A stretch of DNA of 64,000 nucleotides from Pseudarthrobacter siccitolerans (GTDB lineage Bacteria; Actinomycetota; Actinomycetes; Actinomycetales; Micrococcaceae): contig NZ_CAQI01000053.1 in the NCBI RefSeq assembly GCF_001046895.1, forward strand, positions 124,001 through 188,000, written 5' to 3'. Shown here in pieces: positions 15,050-23,790 of the stretch. Positions within the stretch are counted from its first letter, which is position 1. Each line of letters starts with the position of its first letter. The notes under the pieces are model-generated. The model had not been told where the DNA came from and did no database searches. It saw nothing but the letters and a program-made list of their open reading frames with translations. Position numbers and translations under genes: made by a program.

Positions 15050-16060
15050 ATGGGAACCATGACAAACCACAACTCATCAATCGCCGATGTCCTGATCATC
15101 GGCGGCGGCGCGGCCGGCCTCAGCGCGGCACAAATGCTCGGCCGGTCCCGCCGGTCAGTCATCGTGATAGACAGCGGGGACCCGCGCAATTCCCCTGCTG
15201 AAGGCGTCCACGGCTTCCTGTCCAGGGACGGCATCAAACCCGCCGAACTTCTGGCCATCGGCCGGGCGGAGGCCGAGCGATACGGAGCGCGGGTGGTCCG
15301 GGGCACCGTGGCAGCCAGCCGGGGCAGCCTGGCAGAGGGCTTCGAAGTAACGCTCGACGACGGCATGCAACTGCGCGGACGCCGCGTCCTTGTTGCCACC
15401 GGGCTGAGGGACGAACTCCCGGATATCCCCGGCCTCCGGGAACGCTGGGGCAAGGAAGTACTGCACTGCCCGTTCTGCCACGGCTGGGAAGTCCAGGACC
15501 AGGCGATCGCCATCCTGGGTAACGGTCCCTGGTCAGTGCACCAGGCCCTGCTTTTCCGGCAGTGGAGCAGCAACATCACGCTGTTCCTGAACAATCTGGT
15601 TGTCCCCTCGGAGGCGGAGGCTGAACAACTGGCGGCCCGCGGGATCAAGGTGGTTGCGGGGCAGGTGGAATCCGTGCGCGTGGCAGGTGACCGCGTGCGG
15701 GGCATCGCACTGGCAGGCGGTCCGGAGCTTGCAGTGCAGGCTGTGGTGGCGGGGCCAACGGCACATGCACGGCTGGAGGGCCTCGCCGGCCTCGGCCTGG
15801 CCCCGTCGGCGCACCCGTCGGGAGCGGGAACGCACCTGGCCACCGATGCCGACGGCGCTACGTCCGTCCCCGGCGTCTGGGCAGCGGGCAATGTGGCCGA
15901 CCTGAAAGCACAGGTCCTCGCGTCCGCAGCAACTGCCGCGTGGACCGCCGTTATCATCAACAACCACCTGATGGCGGAGGAGATGGCAGCAGATCTGTCC
16001 GCCTACCGGCAGTCGTTGACGCTTAGCGGTGCCGGAATTCAGGCTGGCGCTTCTCAGTGA
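15050..16060 (+). CDS. Thioredoxin-reductase-like FAD oxidoreductase
   Basis: A 336-residue flavoprotein of the class II pyridine nucleotide-disulfide type. The FAD motif IIGGGAAGLSAAQMLGRS lies at 16-33, the redox pair is CPFCHGWE at about 140, and a final FAD segment reads GVWAAGNVADLKAQVLASAA. Typical thioredoxin reductase has CATCDG; CPFCHG marks the related group often annotated as NAD(P)/FAD-dependent oxidoreductase, and the second Rossmann domain is shortened (ILGNGPWS lacks the usual GGGDSA motif), so NADPH use is uncertain. ATG 15050 or 15059 could start it. Its 3' end overlaps the convergent enoyl-CoA hydratase gene by 38 bp. Confidence 0.82.
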   Translation: MGTMTNHNSSIADVLIIGGGAAGLSAAQMLGRSRRSVIVIDSGDPRNSPAEGVHGFLSRDGIKPAELLAIGRAEAERYGARVVRGTVAASRGSLAEGFEVTLDDGMQLRGRRVLVATGLRDELPDIPGLRERWGKEVLHCPFCHGWEVQDQAIAILGNGPWSVHQALLFRQWSSNITLFLNNLVVPSEAEAEQLAARGIKVVAGQVESVRVAGDRVRGIALAGGPELAVQAVVAGPTAHARLEGLAGLGLAPSAHPSGAGTHLATDADGATSVPGVWAAGNVADLKAQVLASAATAAWTAVIINNHLMAEEMAADLSAYRQSLTLSGAGIQAGASQ

Positions 16061-16799
16061 AGGCCGCCATGCCTTCCTTTTGGTCCTCCGTGGCGAAGAG
16101 TGAATGGAAGAGCCGGCGCTCGAACACCACTCCCTGGGCGAGGCCGGTTTCGAAGGCCGCGTTCACGGCCTCTTTTGCCACCATGGCCACTGGTTTGGAC
16201 TTGGACGCGATCACTTCCGCAGCCTTAATGGCTTCGTCCACCACGTCCTCGGCCGGAACCACGCGGGACACCAGGCCGCACCGGTCAGCTTCCTCCGCGC
16301 CGATGAACCTGCCGGTGAGGATGAGGTCCATTGCCTTGGCCTTGCCGATGGCCCGGGTGAGACGCTGCGATCCGCCCATACCGGGCAGCACCCCCAGGTT
16401 GATCTCGGGCTGGCCGAACTTGGCATTGTCCCCGGCAATGATGAGATCGCACATCATGGCCAGTTCGCAGCCGCCGCCCAGCGCGAATCCGGAGACTGCC
16501 GCGATGGTGGGAATACGGACCCGGGTGAAGTCCTCCCACCCCCGGAACCAGTCCGCGGCGTACATATCCATGTAGCCCTGGGCCGCCATTTCCTTGATGT
16601 CAGCGCCGGCGGCGAACGCCTTGCTGGAGCCGGTGATCACCACCGCTCCCACCTCGGGATCCGAGTCCATGGCGCGGACGGCCTGCACGAGCTCCTCCAT
16701 GGTGGCCTTGTTCAGGGCATTGAGCGCCTGTGGCCGGTTGAGCGTCACCAGCCCCACCCGGCCGCGCTGTTCCACCAGGATGTTCGTGTATTCCGTCAT
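16023..16799 (-). CDS. Enoyl-CoA hydratase
   Basis: Hydrates an enoyl-CoA, here probably methacrylyl-CoA in valine breakdown. The 258-residue crotonase fold has the oxyanion motifs KAFAAGADIKEM at about 60-71 and SGFALGGGCELAMMCDLIIA at about 104, with both catalytic glutamates present (GGCELA and GQPEINLGVLPGMGG). It is last in the mmsA operon: its start overlaps the mmsB stop by ATGA. The 3' end runs 38 bp into the convergent flavoprotein gene. Confidence 0.92.
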   Translation of the reverse strand: MTEYTNILVEQRGRVGLVTLNRPQALNALNKATMEELVQAVRAMDSDPEVGAVVITGSSKAFAAGADIKEMAAQGYMDMYAADWFRGWEDFTRVRIPTIAAVSGFALGGGCELAMMCDLIIAGDNAKFGQPEINLGVLPGMGGSQRLTRAIGKAKAMDLILTGRFIGAEEADRCGLVSRVVPAEDVVDEAIKAAEVIASKSKPVAMVAKEAVNAAFETGLAQGVVFERRLFHSLFATEDQKEGMAAFTEKRQPEFRHR

Positions 16800-17815
16800 T
16801 CAGGGCTCCCATCGTCCTGCGCTGCACTGCCTGCTGTACCCGTTGTTGCCGCCTGCGGAGCGCTACTGCTTCCGGGCTGGTTCTTGTTCCCCGCCCCGTC
16901 CCCAACCTCGGACTTATCCCGGATGTCCGTAATGATTCCGGAGAAGTCGCGGCCGGCGCCGCCTTCGGCGGCAAACGTATCGTAGATTTCCGCGGCGAGC
17001 GGACCCACCCGGGCCGCCACTCCGGTGCTCTGCAGTGCATTCACGGCAAGTTTGAGGTCCTTGGCCATCAGGGCTCCGGCGAAACCGGGCTGGTAATCGC
17101 GGTTGGCAGGGCTGGTGGGGACCGGCCCCGGCACGGGGCAGTTGGTGGTCAACGCCCAGCACTGCCCGGACGCTGCCGATGCCACATCGAACAGTGCCTG
17201 ATGGCTCAGGCCCAGCTTCTCCCCCAGGACGAACGCCTCGCTCACGGCAATCATGGAGGCACCAAGGATCAGGTTGTTGCAGATTTTGGCAGCCTGCCCG
17301 GCGCCGTGGGCGCCGCAGTGCACCACGCGTTTGCCCATCACTTCGAGCAGTGGACGCACTGCCTCGAAGTCCTCCGGATCGCCGCCCGCCATAAATGTCA
17401 GCGTCCCGGCCTCGGCACCCACCACGCCGCCGGAAACCGGAGCATCCACTGACCGGTGGCCGGCGTCGATGGCCAGCCTGGCTGCTTCGCGGGCTTCGTC
17501 AACATTGATGGTGGAGCAGTCCAGGAACATGGTTCCGGGGGCAGCAGCAGCCAGCAGGCCGGGTCCGCCGCCGCTTCCCTGGTAGGCGTCCAGCACGTGC
17601 CTGCCGCTGGGGAACATGGTCAGGACTACAGCAGCACCGGAGGCTGCTTCAGCGGCGCTGGCAGCAACAGGTATCCCGTTAGCCCGCGCAGCGTCAAGCG
17701 CCGCAGGCACCACGTCGAAACCCGCCACGGTGTAGCCGGCCCTGACCAGGTTGACTGCCATGGGTCCGCCCATATGGCCAAGGCCCAGGAACGCGATGGT
17801 GTAGTTCTCAGGCAT
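16796..17815 (-). CDS. mmsB: 3-hydroxyisobutyrate dehydrogenase
   Basis: Oxidises 3-hydroxyisobutyrate to methylmalonate semialdehyde with NAD+. The 339-residue chain begins with the cofactor motif FLGLGHMGGPMAVNLVRAGY (9-28), then DAPVSGGVVGAEAGTL at about 143 and GAGQAAKICNNLILGASM with the catalytic lysine at about 193. The family is normally about 295-300 residues; here a tail of some 35 residues rich in Gly, Ser, Gln and Ala follows the fold. The last bases overlap the hydratase start (ATGA) and the first overlap the hydrolase gene by eight bases, indicating a coupled operon. Confidence 0.93.
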   Translation of the reverse strand: MPENYTIAFLGLGHMGGPMAVNLVRAGYTVAGFDVVPAALDAARANGIPVAASAAEAASGAAVVLTMFPSGRHVLDAYQGSGGGPGLLAAAAPGTMFLDCSTINVDEAREAARLAIDAGHRSVDAPVSGGVVGAEAGTLTFMAGGDPEDFEAVRPLLEVMGKRVVHCGAHGAGQAAKICNNLILGASMIAVSEAFVLGEKLGLSHQALFDVASAASGQCWALTTNCPVPGPVPTSPANRDYQPGFAGALMAKDLKLAVNALQSTGVAARVGPLAAEIYDTFAAEGGAGRDFSGIITDIRDKSEVGDGAGNKNQPGSSSAPQAATTGTAGSAAQDDGSPE

Positions 17816-18899
17816 GGCCCGTCTCCTTCACTCCAAGGTCCAGTTCCCTGCTGCCCAGCGGCTCAAAAAAGCGCTCCACCTCTTCAGGGTGCACCTCGGC
17901 GAGAGTTGCCGGGCGCCAGCGGGGTGTGCGGTCCTTGTCCACCACCTGGGCCCGGATCCCCTCGCGGAAATCGGGCGTTGCCAGGAACCGCAGTCCCGCC
18001 CGGTATTCCTGTGCCAGGGCTTCATCGAGGGTCATTCCGCGCACCCGCCGCAGCGACGCCAGCGTGACCTTCACGGAGGTGGGCGACTTCGCCTCGATGG
18101 TCTCGGCGGCGTTGGCTGCCTCCTCATCCCCTTCCCCGTCAAAGTTCCGGAGCCGCCGGACGATCTCCCCGGCGTCGTCAGAGGCGTAGCAGCTGTCGAT
18201 CCATCCCCGCTGCCGGGCAAGTGCCGAGGGCGGAGCGTCCTCGGTGAAACGCACGACGGCGGCATCCGCACTTTCGCTTTCCAGCGCCGCCAGCAGTTCC
18301 GCGAGACTGGCGGACGGGACGTAGTGGTCGGCCAGCCCGAGGTGGAGCGCATCGCCCGCACTCAAGTGCGCGCCGGTCAGCGCAGCATGGGTTCCCGCCT
18401 CGCCGGGCGAGCGGGACAACAAAAAGGTCCCGCCGACGTCGGGTGCAAAACCAATGGTGGTCTCCGGCATTCCCATCCGGGTGCGTTCCGTCACCACCCG
18501 CACGGAGCCGTGGGCGGAAATTCCCACGCCCCCGCCCAGGACCAGCCCGTCCATGAGGGCAACATAGGGCTTGGGGTAGCGGGCGATCAGCGAGTTCACC
18601 CGGTACTCGGTCTGCCAGAAGCCGGCCGTCCGACCTCCCCCGGCGGGGATGTCCTCATAAATGGCCACAATGTCGCCGCCGGCACACAGCCCCCTGTCCC
18701 CGGCCCCGCGCACCACAACCGTGGCAACGCCGTCGTCGTCCGCCCAGGCGGTGAGCTGGTCCAACAACGCCTCCACCATGCCGGCAGTCAGCGCGTTTAC
18801 CGCGCGGGGCCTGTTGAGGGTGACCACCCCCAACTGCCCGCGGCGCTCAAACAGCACTTCGGCATTGTTTTCCGTACCGGTTTCCGTGGTGTCCGCCAT
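17808..18899 (-). CDS. 3-hydroxyisobutyryl-CoA hydrolase
   Basis: Hydrolyses 3-hydroxyisobutyryl-CoA to the free acid in valine catabolism. The 363-residue crotonase-superfamily chain has RGLCAGGDIVAIYED at about 66-80, DGLVLGGGVGISAHGSVRVV with the oxyanion loop, and MPETTIGFAPDVGGTFLLSR with the catalytic glutamate and aspartate typical of the hydrolase subgroup (HIBADH-type C-terminal block from about residue 200). The length is the family norm and longer than a simple hydratase. ATG 18899 overlaps the mmsA stop by one base (TGATG). Confidence 0.9.
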   Translation of the reverse strand: MADTTETGTENNAEVLFERRGQLGVVTLNRPRAVNALTAGMVEALLDQLTAWADDDGVATVVVRGAGDRGLCAGGDIVAIYEDIPAGGGRTAGFWQTEYRVNSLIARYPKPYVALMDGLVLGGGVGISAHGSVRVVTERTRMGMPETTIGFAPDVGGTFLLSRSPGEAGTHAALTGAHLSAGDALHLGLADHYVPSASLAELLAALESESADAAVVRFTEDAPPSALARQRGWIDSCYASDDAGEIVRRLRNFDGEGDEEAANAAETIEAKSPTSVKVTLASLRRVRGMTLDEALAQEYRAGLRFLATPDFREGIRAQVVDKDRTPRWRPATLAEVHPEEVERFFEPLGSRELDLGVKETGHA

Positions 18900-20398
18900 C
18901 AGCTTCCTTCCGGCATAACGAAGCTGGCCCCGTGCCGTATCCCTGATGGCCACCGGGTGGTAACCGTTTTCGTCTTGGTGTAGAAGCGGAAGGCGTCGGC
19001 GCCGTGCTGGTTGAGGTCGCCGAACCCTGATGCCTTCCAGCCACCGAACGTGTAATAGGCAAGGGGTACCGGGATGGGGACGTTGATGCCCACCATGCCC
19101 ACGTCCACCCTGGTGGCAAAATCCCTGGCGGCGTCCCCGTCGCGGGTGAAGATGGCCACGCCGTTGCCGTACTCGTTTTCGCTGCAGAGCCGGAGCGCTT
19201 CGTCGTAGTCGGCGGCCCGCACAACGCTGAGGACGGGGCCGAAGATTTCCTGCCGGTAGATGTCCATCTCGGGTGTCACGTGGTCGAAGAGGGTGGGGCC
19301 CACCCAGAAGCCATCCTTGTAGCCTTCCACCGTGAGGCCCCGGCCGTCCGCCAGCAGGGTGGCGCCCTCGTCCACACCCGCCTGGATGCAACCCTCGATC
19401 CGTTCCTTGGCGGCAGCCGTGACCACGGGGCCGAAATCAGTGCCCTGGTCCAGGCTGTGCCCCACCTTGAGCGACGTGACCCGGTCCTGCAGCCTGGCCA
19501 CCAGCCGGTCAGCTGTTTCCTGTCCCACCGGAACGGCCACTGAAACGGCCATGCAGCGTTCCCCCGCGGAGCCGTACCCGGCGCCGATGAGGGCGTCCGC
19601 GGCCTGGTCCAGGTCTGCGTCGGGCATCACCACCATGTGGTTCTTGGCACCGCCGAAGCACTGCGCCCGCTTTCCGTGGGCAGCGGCGGTGGCGTAGATG
19701 TATTGGGCAATCGGGGTGGAGCCCACGAACCCGACGGCTTTGACAAGCGGGTCCTCGAGGAGGGCGTCCACGGCTTCCTTGTCCCCGTTGACCACGTTGA
19801 ACACCCCGTCCGGGACGCCCGCTTCGGAGTACAGTTCGGCCAGCCGAAGCGGCACGGAAGGATCGCGTTCGGAGGGCTTGAGGATGAACGCGTTGCCGGC
19901 AGCCAGGGCCGGCCCGGACTTCCACAGCGGGATCATGGCGGGAAAGTTAAACGGGGTAATCCCGGCCACCACGCCCAGGGGCTGCCGCAGCGAATGGATG
20001 TCTATCCCCGATCCGGCCTCGGTGGAGAACTCACCCTTGAGCAGGTGCGGCGCGCCGGCGGCGAACTCCACCACTTCCAGCCCCCGCTGGATGTCTCCCC
20101 GGGAGTCCGCGATGGTCTTTCCATGTTCGGAGGACAGCAGCCGCGCCAGCCCGTCCATATCCCGGTTGACCAGGTCCACGAACCGAATCAGGATCCTCCC
20201 CCGGCGCTGCGGGTTCATGGCCGCCCATTCCTCCTGGGCCTTCGCGGCGGCGGCCACGGCGTTGCGGACCTCGTCCCGGCTGGCCAGCGGCACGCGGGCC
20301 TGGACCGCGCCAGTGCAGGGATCAAAGACCTCGCCGAAGCGGCCGGACATGCCTGCTGCCTGTTGGCCGCCGACGTAGTGGGAAAGCTCGCGCACCAT
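18899..20398 (-). CDS. mmsA: Methylmalonate-semialdehyde dehydrogenase (CoA-acylating)
   Basis: Converts methylmalonate semialdehyde, CoA and NAD+ to propionyl-CoA and CO2. The 499-residue aldehyde dehydrogenase has TPFNFPAMIPLW at about 148-159, the cofactor loop VGFVGSTPIAQYIY at about 222, catalytic C282 in GSAGERCMAVS, and KNHMVVMPDADL at about 252-263 that is typical of MmsA. It leads a four-gene valine operon. Upstream a minus-strand -10-like TATATT lies at about 20442-20447, about 45 bp before the start codon, and a ribosome site aaaggag precedes the ATG. Confidence 0.96.
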   Translation of the reverse strand: MVRELSHYVGGQQAAGMSGRFGEVFDPCTGAVQARVPLASRDEVRNAVAAAAKAQEEWAAMNPQRRGRILIRFVDLVNRDMDGLARLLSSEHGKTIADSRGDIQRGLEVVEFAAGAPHLLKGEFSTEAGSGIDIHSLRQPLGVVAGITPFNFPAMIPLWKSGPALAAGNAFILKPSERDPSVPLRLAELYSEAGVPDGVFNVVNGDKEAVDALLEDPLVKAVGFVGSTPIAQYIYATAAAHGKRAQCFGGAKNHMVVMPDADLDQAADALIGAGYGSAGERCMAVSVAVPVGQETADRLVARLQDRVTSLKVGHSLDQGTDFGPVVTAAAKERIEGCIQAGVDEGATLLADGRGLTVEGYKDGFWVGPTLFDHVTPEMDIYRQEIFGPVLSVVRAADYDEALRLCSENEYGNGVAIFTRDGDAARDFATRVDVGMVGINVPIPVPLAYYTFGGWKASGFGDLNQHGADAFRFYTKTKTVTTRWPSGIRHGASFVMPEGS

Positions 20399-20559
20399 GA
20401 GCGGACGCTCCTTTGTATGTGACCCAGGTCATCTGTGGTTGCGAATATACTCGGACTTCCAACTAAACTCCACCGGCCCCCGCACCCCCGGATACAGCCC
20501 GCGCCGGGCTGCCGCAGCGTGCTTTACCTGCGGCCGCACCGCCAAGGTAAGTTAGGAAC

Positions 20560-21366
20560 GTGAAGATTGCTACCTGGAATGTGAATTCGCTCCGTGCCCG
20601 TGCCGACCGTGTGGAAGCCTGGCTTCAGCGCAGCGACTGCGACGTGCTGGCCATCCAGGAAACCAAGTGCAAGGATGACAACTTCCCCTGGGAGCTCTTT
20701 GAACGGATGGGCTACGAGGTGGCGCACTTCGGCGTCAACCAATGGAACGGTGTAGCCATCGCCTCCCGGGTGGGGCTCGACGACGTGGAGCGGACGTTCC
20801 TGGACCAGCCCTCGTTCGGCAAGGCGGGCAAGGACCCCGTGCAGGAGGCCCGCGCCATGGCCGCCACCTGCGCCGGCGTCCGGATCTGGAGCCTCTACGT
20901 GCCCAACGGCCGCTCGCTGGACGACGAACACATGCCGTACAAGCTCAAATGGCTGGAAAGCCTGAAGACACACGCCCAGGAACTGGTGGCGCAGAACCCC
21001 GAAGCCCAGGTGGCGCTGATGGGCGACTGGAACATCGCCCCGTTCGACGAGGACGTCTGGGACATCGATCTCTTCGTCAACAACCGCTACACCCACGTCA
21101 GCCCGCCGGAGCGCGCGGCCTTCCACGCCTTCGAGTCGGCCGGCTTCACCGATGTGGTGCGGCCCTACACTCCCGGCCCGGGGGTCTACACCTACTGGGA
21201 CTACACGCAGCTGCGCTTTCCGAAAAAGGAAGGCATGCGGATCGACTTCGTCCTGGCCTCTCCGGCCCTGGCCGCCCGCGTCACCGGCGCCGCGATCGAC
21301 CGCGAGGAGCGCAAGGGCAAGGGCGCCTCGGACCACGCCCCGGTGCTGGTGGAACTGGCCGACTGA
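20560..21366 (+). CDS. xthA: Exodeoxyribonuclease III
   Basis: A DNA repair nuclease that cleaves at abasic sites and removes 3' blocks. The 268-residue endonuclease/exonuclease/phosphatase fold shows TWNVNSLRAR (N-terminal metal motif), AIQETKCKDD with the metal glutamate, YVPNGR, MGDWNIAP, the MRIDFVLAS motif and SDHAPVLVEL with the catalytic Asp-His at the end. A GTG start at 20560 follows taggaac. It is divergent from mmsA, with about 160 bp between, and followed by an unknown gene after 34 bp. Confidence 0.95.
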   Translation: MKIATWNVNSLRARADRVEAWLQRSDCDVLAIQETKCKDDNFPWELFERMGYEVAHFGVNQWNGVAIASRVGLDDVERTFLDQPSFGKAGKDPVQEARAMAATCAGVRIWSLYVPNGRSLDDEHMPYKLKWLESLKTHAQELVAQNPEAQVALMGDWNIAPFDEDVWDIDLFVNNRYTHVSPPERAAFHAFESAGFTDVVRPYTPGPGVYTYWDYTQLRFPKKEGMRIDFVLASPALAARVTGAAIDREERKGKGASDHAPVLVELAD

Positions 21367-21400
21367 TGACAGAATCCTGGACCCATTCAAGGAGACCGTG

Positions 21401-22285
21401 ATGACGGGAAACCTCTACCGGGGCCAGGCCGGCCTGCCGTTCTCGTCAACCCTGCGCGTCTACGAACCGCTGGATGCCTTCCCGGAGGAGCAGCGCGCCG
21501 CGATCCAGGCCGCCGGGGCGCGCTCTGCCTCGCGTGCCGCCGTCGAAAACGCCGAACTGCTGGCCTCGCTCGGCCGCATCACCCGTTCCGGCGGCGATCC
21601 GTTTCCCACGGGGCGCACCGACCTGGTGCGCGTCACCACTGCCCCGGCGGCGCCGGCCGGAGCGGACGACGACGGCGCTGACGCCGACCCGGTGCTGCTG
21701 TACTGTCCCAGCCAATTGGTGTTGCGGGCGGGCCTGGCTGCCAATGCCCTGATGGAGGGCATCCACGGCCCGCTGGCCGAGCTGCTGATTCCCGAGGAGC
21801 AGCGGGACAAGCACCAGGAACGGATCGACCAGGTGAAGGCCCGCGACGGGTCCATCCGCGTCCACACCCGGGCATCCACCTGGGGTATCCCCTTCAGCTG
21901 GTTTTCCCTGTTTATGGAACAGGACCACAAGGACGTGGTGGAGGCTGCCGGCCGGATCCTCACGGTCCGCGTATGGGCGCCCATCACCGAAGCCCTGGAA
22001 CGGGCCCGCTACGCCGTGGCCAACTTGGCACTCGCGGCGCCGGACCTGGACATGCTCGACGACCTCGCCCAGCTCACCGAGTGGCTGGAGACGTTCCACG
22101 TGGAGTCGATGGTGGAACTGGACTACGGGGCCGTGGCTGACAAGGTGTACCCGGACGATTCGCCCATGGACATCCGGCTGGGCATTGAATGCCTGGCTGA
22201 GGGCGACATGACCGGCGCTGCCGCTGCATACCGGCGCCTGGCGTCACGCTGGATCCCCATCCGGCAACTGGCCCGTGCGTCCTGA
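21401..22285 (+). CDS. Conserved actinobacterial protein of unknown function
   Basis: A 294-residue soluble protein without signal peptide or TM helix. I do not recognise a named domain. It contains a central stretch with CPSQLVLRAGLAANALMEG, an acidic helix region DDLAQLTEWLETFHVESMVELDYG, and a C-terminal TPR-like pair of helices (DIRLGIECLAEGDMTGAAAA). An ATG at 21401 after aaggagacc gives a good start. It follows xthA by 34 bp on the same strand, so the two may be cotranscribed. Codon use is like its neighbours. Confidence 0.8.
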   Translation: MTGNLYRGQAGLPFSSTLRVYEPLDAFPEEQRAAIQAAGARSASRAAVENAELLASLGRITRSGGDPFPTGRTDLVRVTTAPAAPAGADDDGADADPVLLYCPSQLVLRAGLAANALMEGIHGPLAELLIPEEQRDKHQERIDQVKARDGSIRVHTRASTWGIPFSWFSLFMEQDHKDVVEAAGRILTVRVWAPITEALERARYAVANLALAAPDLDMLDDLAQLTEWLETFHVESMVELDYGAVADKVYPDDSPMDIRLGIECLAEGDMTGAAAAYRRLASRWIPIRQLARAS

Positions 22286-22352
22286 CAGCGGGCGCCCTCA
22301 CAGTTCGTCCTGACAAGGGCGTCCGGAACCGGCTCCGAACTGAACTTAACCC

Positions 22353-23405
22353 CTAGGACTGGGGCGGCGCCGTCGTCCTTCTGACGATCAGTTCGTGCGG
22401 CGCGACGGCGGACCGGACCGCCCCGGTGTCCCCGTCCAGTTCATCGAGGAGCATCTTGGTGGCCAGCTCGGCCTGCTCGTCGGGCCGCTGGCCTACGGTG
22501 GTCAGGCCCATGGCGTCGGCGAAATCATGGTTGTCGATGCCCACCACGGAGAGTTCCTCCGGCACCCGGACCCCCAGCCGCAAGGCTTCAAAAATGACGC
22601 CCATGGCCATCTCGTCCGAAGCGCAGAAGATGGCGGTTGGCCTGTCCCCGCCCTTGGCCCAGAGACGGCGGAACGCCTCCTGCCCGCTGCGGACCGTAAA
22701 GTCCCCCCATTCGTCCCATTCCGGCCGGGTGGGGAGGCCGGCGGCGGTCATCACATCCTTGAAAGCCAGGATCCGGACGCGGGGAACATCGAAGTTCAAA
22801 TCAGTTTCGTCGTCGCCATGGAGCAGCGCGATGTTGCGGTGGCCGAGGTCGATCAGGTGCCGGACTGCGGTGGAGGCGGCGGCATAGTCATCGATACCGA
22901 TGTAGGCGCACTCTTCCACATGCCCGCCCACCACCACCAGCGGGATGTCGATCTTCTGGAGGTGGTCCAGTTCGTCATGGGACAGCGCCATACACAGGAC
23001 CAGCAGGGCGTCGATCTGCTTGTAGACCATGGTCTTGCTGAAGAGCCGCTCCCGGTTGCTGCCGTGGCCGCCGAGGTTGAACAGCGAAAGGTTGTAGTTC
23101 CGGGCGTGAAGTTCGCGGTCCGCGCCTTCGATGGCTTTGGAGAAGAACCAGCGGCTCACGAAAGGGGCGAGCACCCCGATGGTCCTGGTCCGTCCCGTTG
23201 CCAGGCCGGACGCGGAACTGGACGCTACATAGCCCAGGTTCCCGGCCACCTCAAGGATCTTTTCCCGGGTGGCCGGTGATACCCGCGGCAGGCCCCGGAC
23301 GGCGCGGGATACGGTAGCGGTGGAAACTCCCGCTGCCGCGGCCACGTCCTCAATGCTGACACCACTGTGGCCGCCCCGTTGGGACCTTTCACTTGTGCGA
23401 GCCAC
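22353..23405 (-). CDS. LacI-family transcriptional regulator
   Basis: A 350-residue sugar-responsive repressor. The N-terminal helix-turn-helix reads VSIEDVAAAAGVSTATVSRA (16-35) with hinge helix NLGYVASSSASGLATG, followed by the periplasmic-binding-protein-like effector domain (IGVLAPFVSRWFF to about 340). It is at the far end of the alpha-glucoside transport operon, 137 bp after the small membrane protein gene. Operators of LacI consensus occur at 27108-27121 and 33214-33229, so it probably controls the importer and glucosidase, and possibly the levansucrase. Confidence 0.92.
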   Translation of the reverse strand: MARTSERSQRGGHSGVSIEDVAAAAGVSTATVSRAVRGLPRVSPATREKILEVAGNLGYVASSSASGLATGRTRTIGVLAPFVSRWFFSKAIEGADRELHARNYNLSLFNLGGHGSNRERLFSKTMVYKQIDALLVLCMALSHDELDHLQKIDIPLVVVGGHVEECAYIGIDDYAAASTAVRHLIDLGHRNIALLHGDDETDLNFDVPRVRILAFKDVMTAAGLPTRPEWDEWGDFTVRSGQEAFRRLWAKGGDRPTAIFCASDEMAMGVIFEALRLGVRVPEELSVVGIDNHDFADAMGLTTVGQRPDEQAELATKMLLDELDGDTGAVRSAVAPHELIVRRTTAPPQS

Positions 23406-23541
23406 GGTGCCCCCTCAATACTTCCTGCAGGCCTCCGCCATGCTTCGTGCGATGCCCCCACGCCATAGTATTTGCGGCGCCGGTGTGTATCGCAGTGTTA
23501 CCTTGGGCCGGATGGCCGACGGCGGGGGCCAGGCGCGTGCC

Positions 23542-23790
23542 CTACCTCCGGTCCGGCAGCTTCCGGCGCAGACGCACCATCCCGTAGAGCGCAAGGAGAA
23601 TGGCCAGCAGGCCCAGTGCCCAGCCCAGTGCGGGCTGCGCGGTCACTTCCATCCAGACAGTGACAACAAGCAGGACCACCGCCCAGAAACCCAGGAAGCC
23701 GATGATGATGTCGAAATCCTGTCCCGACCTCACCCGGCGGCGGTCACTTCCCGCCCCTGTGGACCGGGGGCGGGAAGGGCCGTTTGTCAC
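23542..23790 (-). CDS. Small two-TM membrane protein in sugar ABC operon
   Basis: An 82-residue protein with a basic N-terminus of about 25 residues, two TM helices (about 27-47 and 54-72) and a basic tail (RLRRKLPDRR). I do not recognise a family. Its ATG overlaps the stop of the upstream permease gene by four bases, so it is translated as part of the importer operon. This suggests an accessory role in the transporter, though none is known. A promoterless position argues against an independent gene. Confidence 0.8.
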   Translation of the reverse strand: MTNGPSRPRSTGAGSDRRRVRSGQDFDIIIGFLGFWAVVLLVVTVWMEVTAQPALGWALGLLAILLALYGMVRLRRKLPDRR

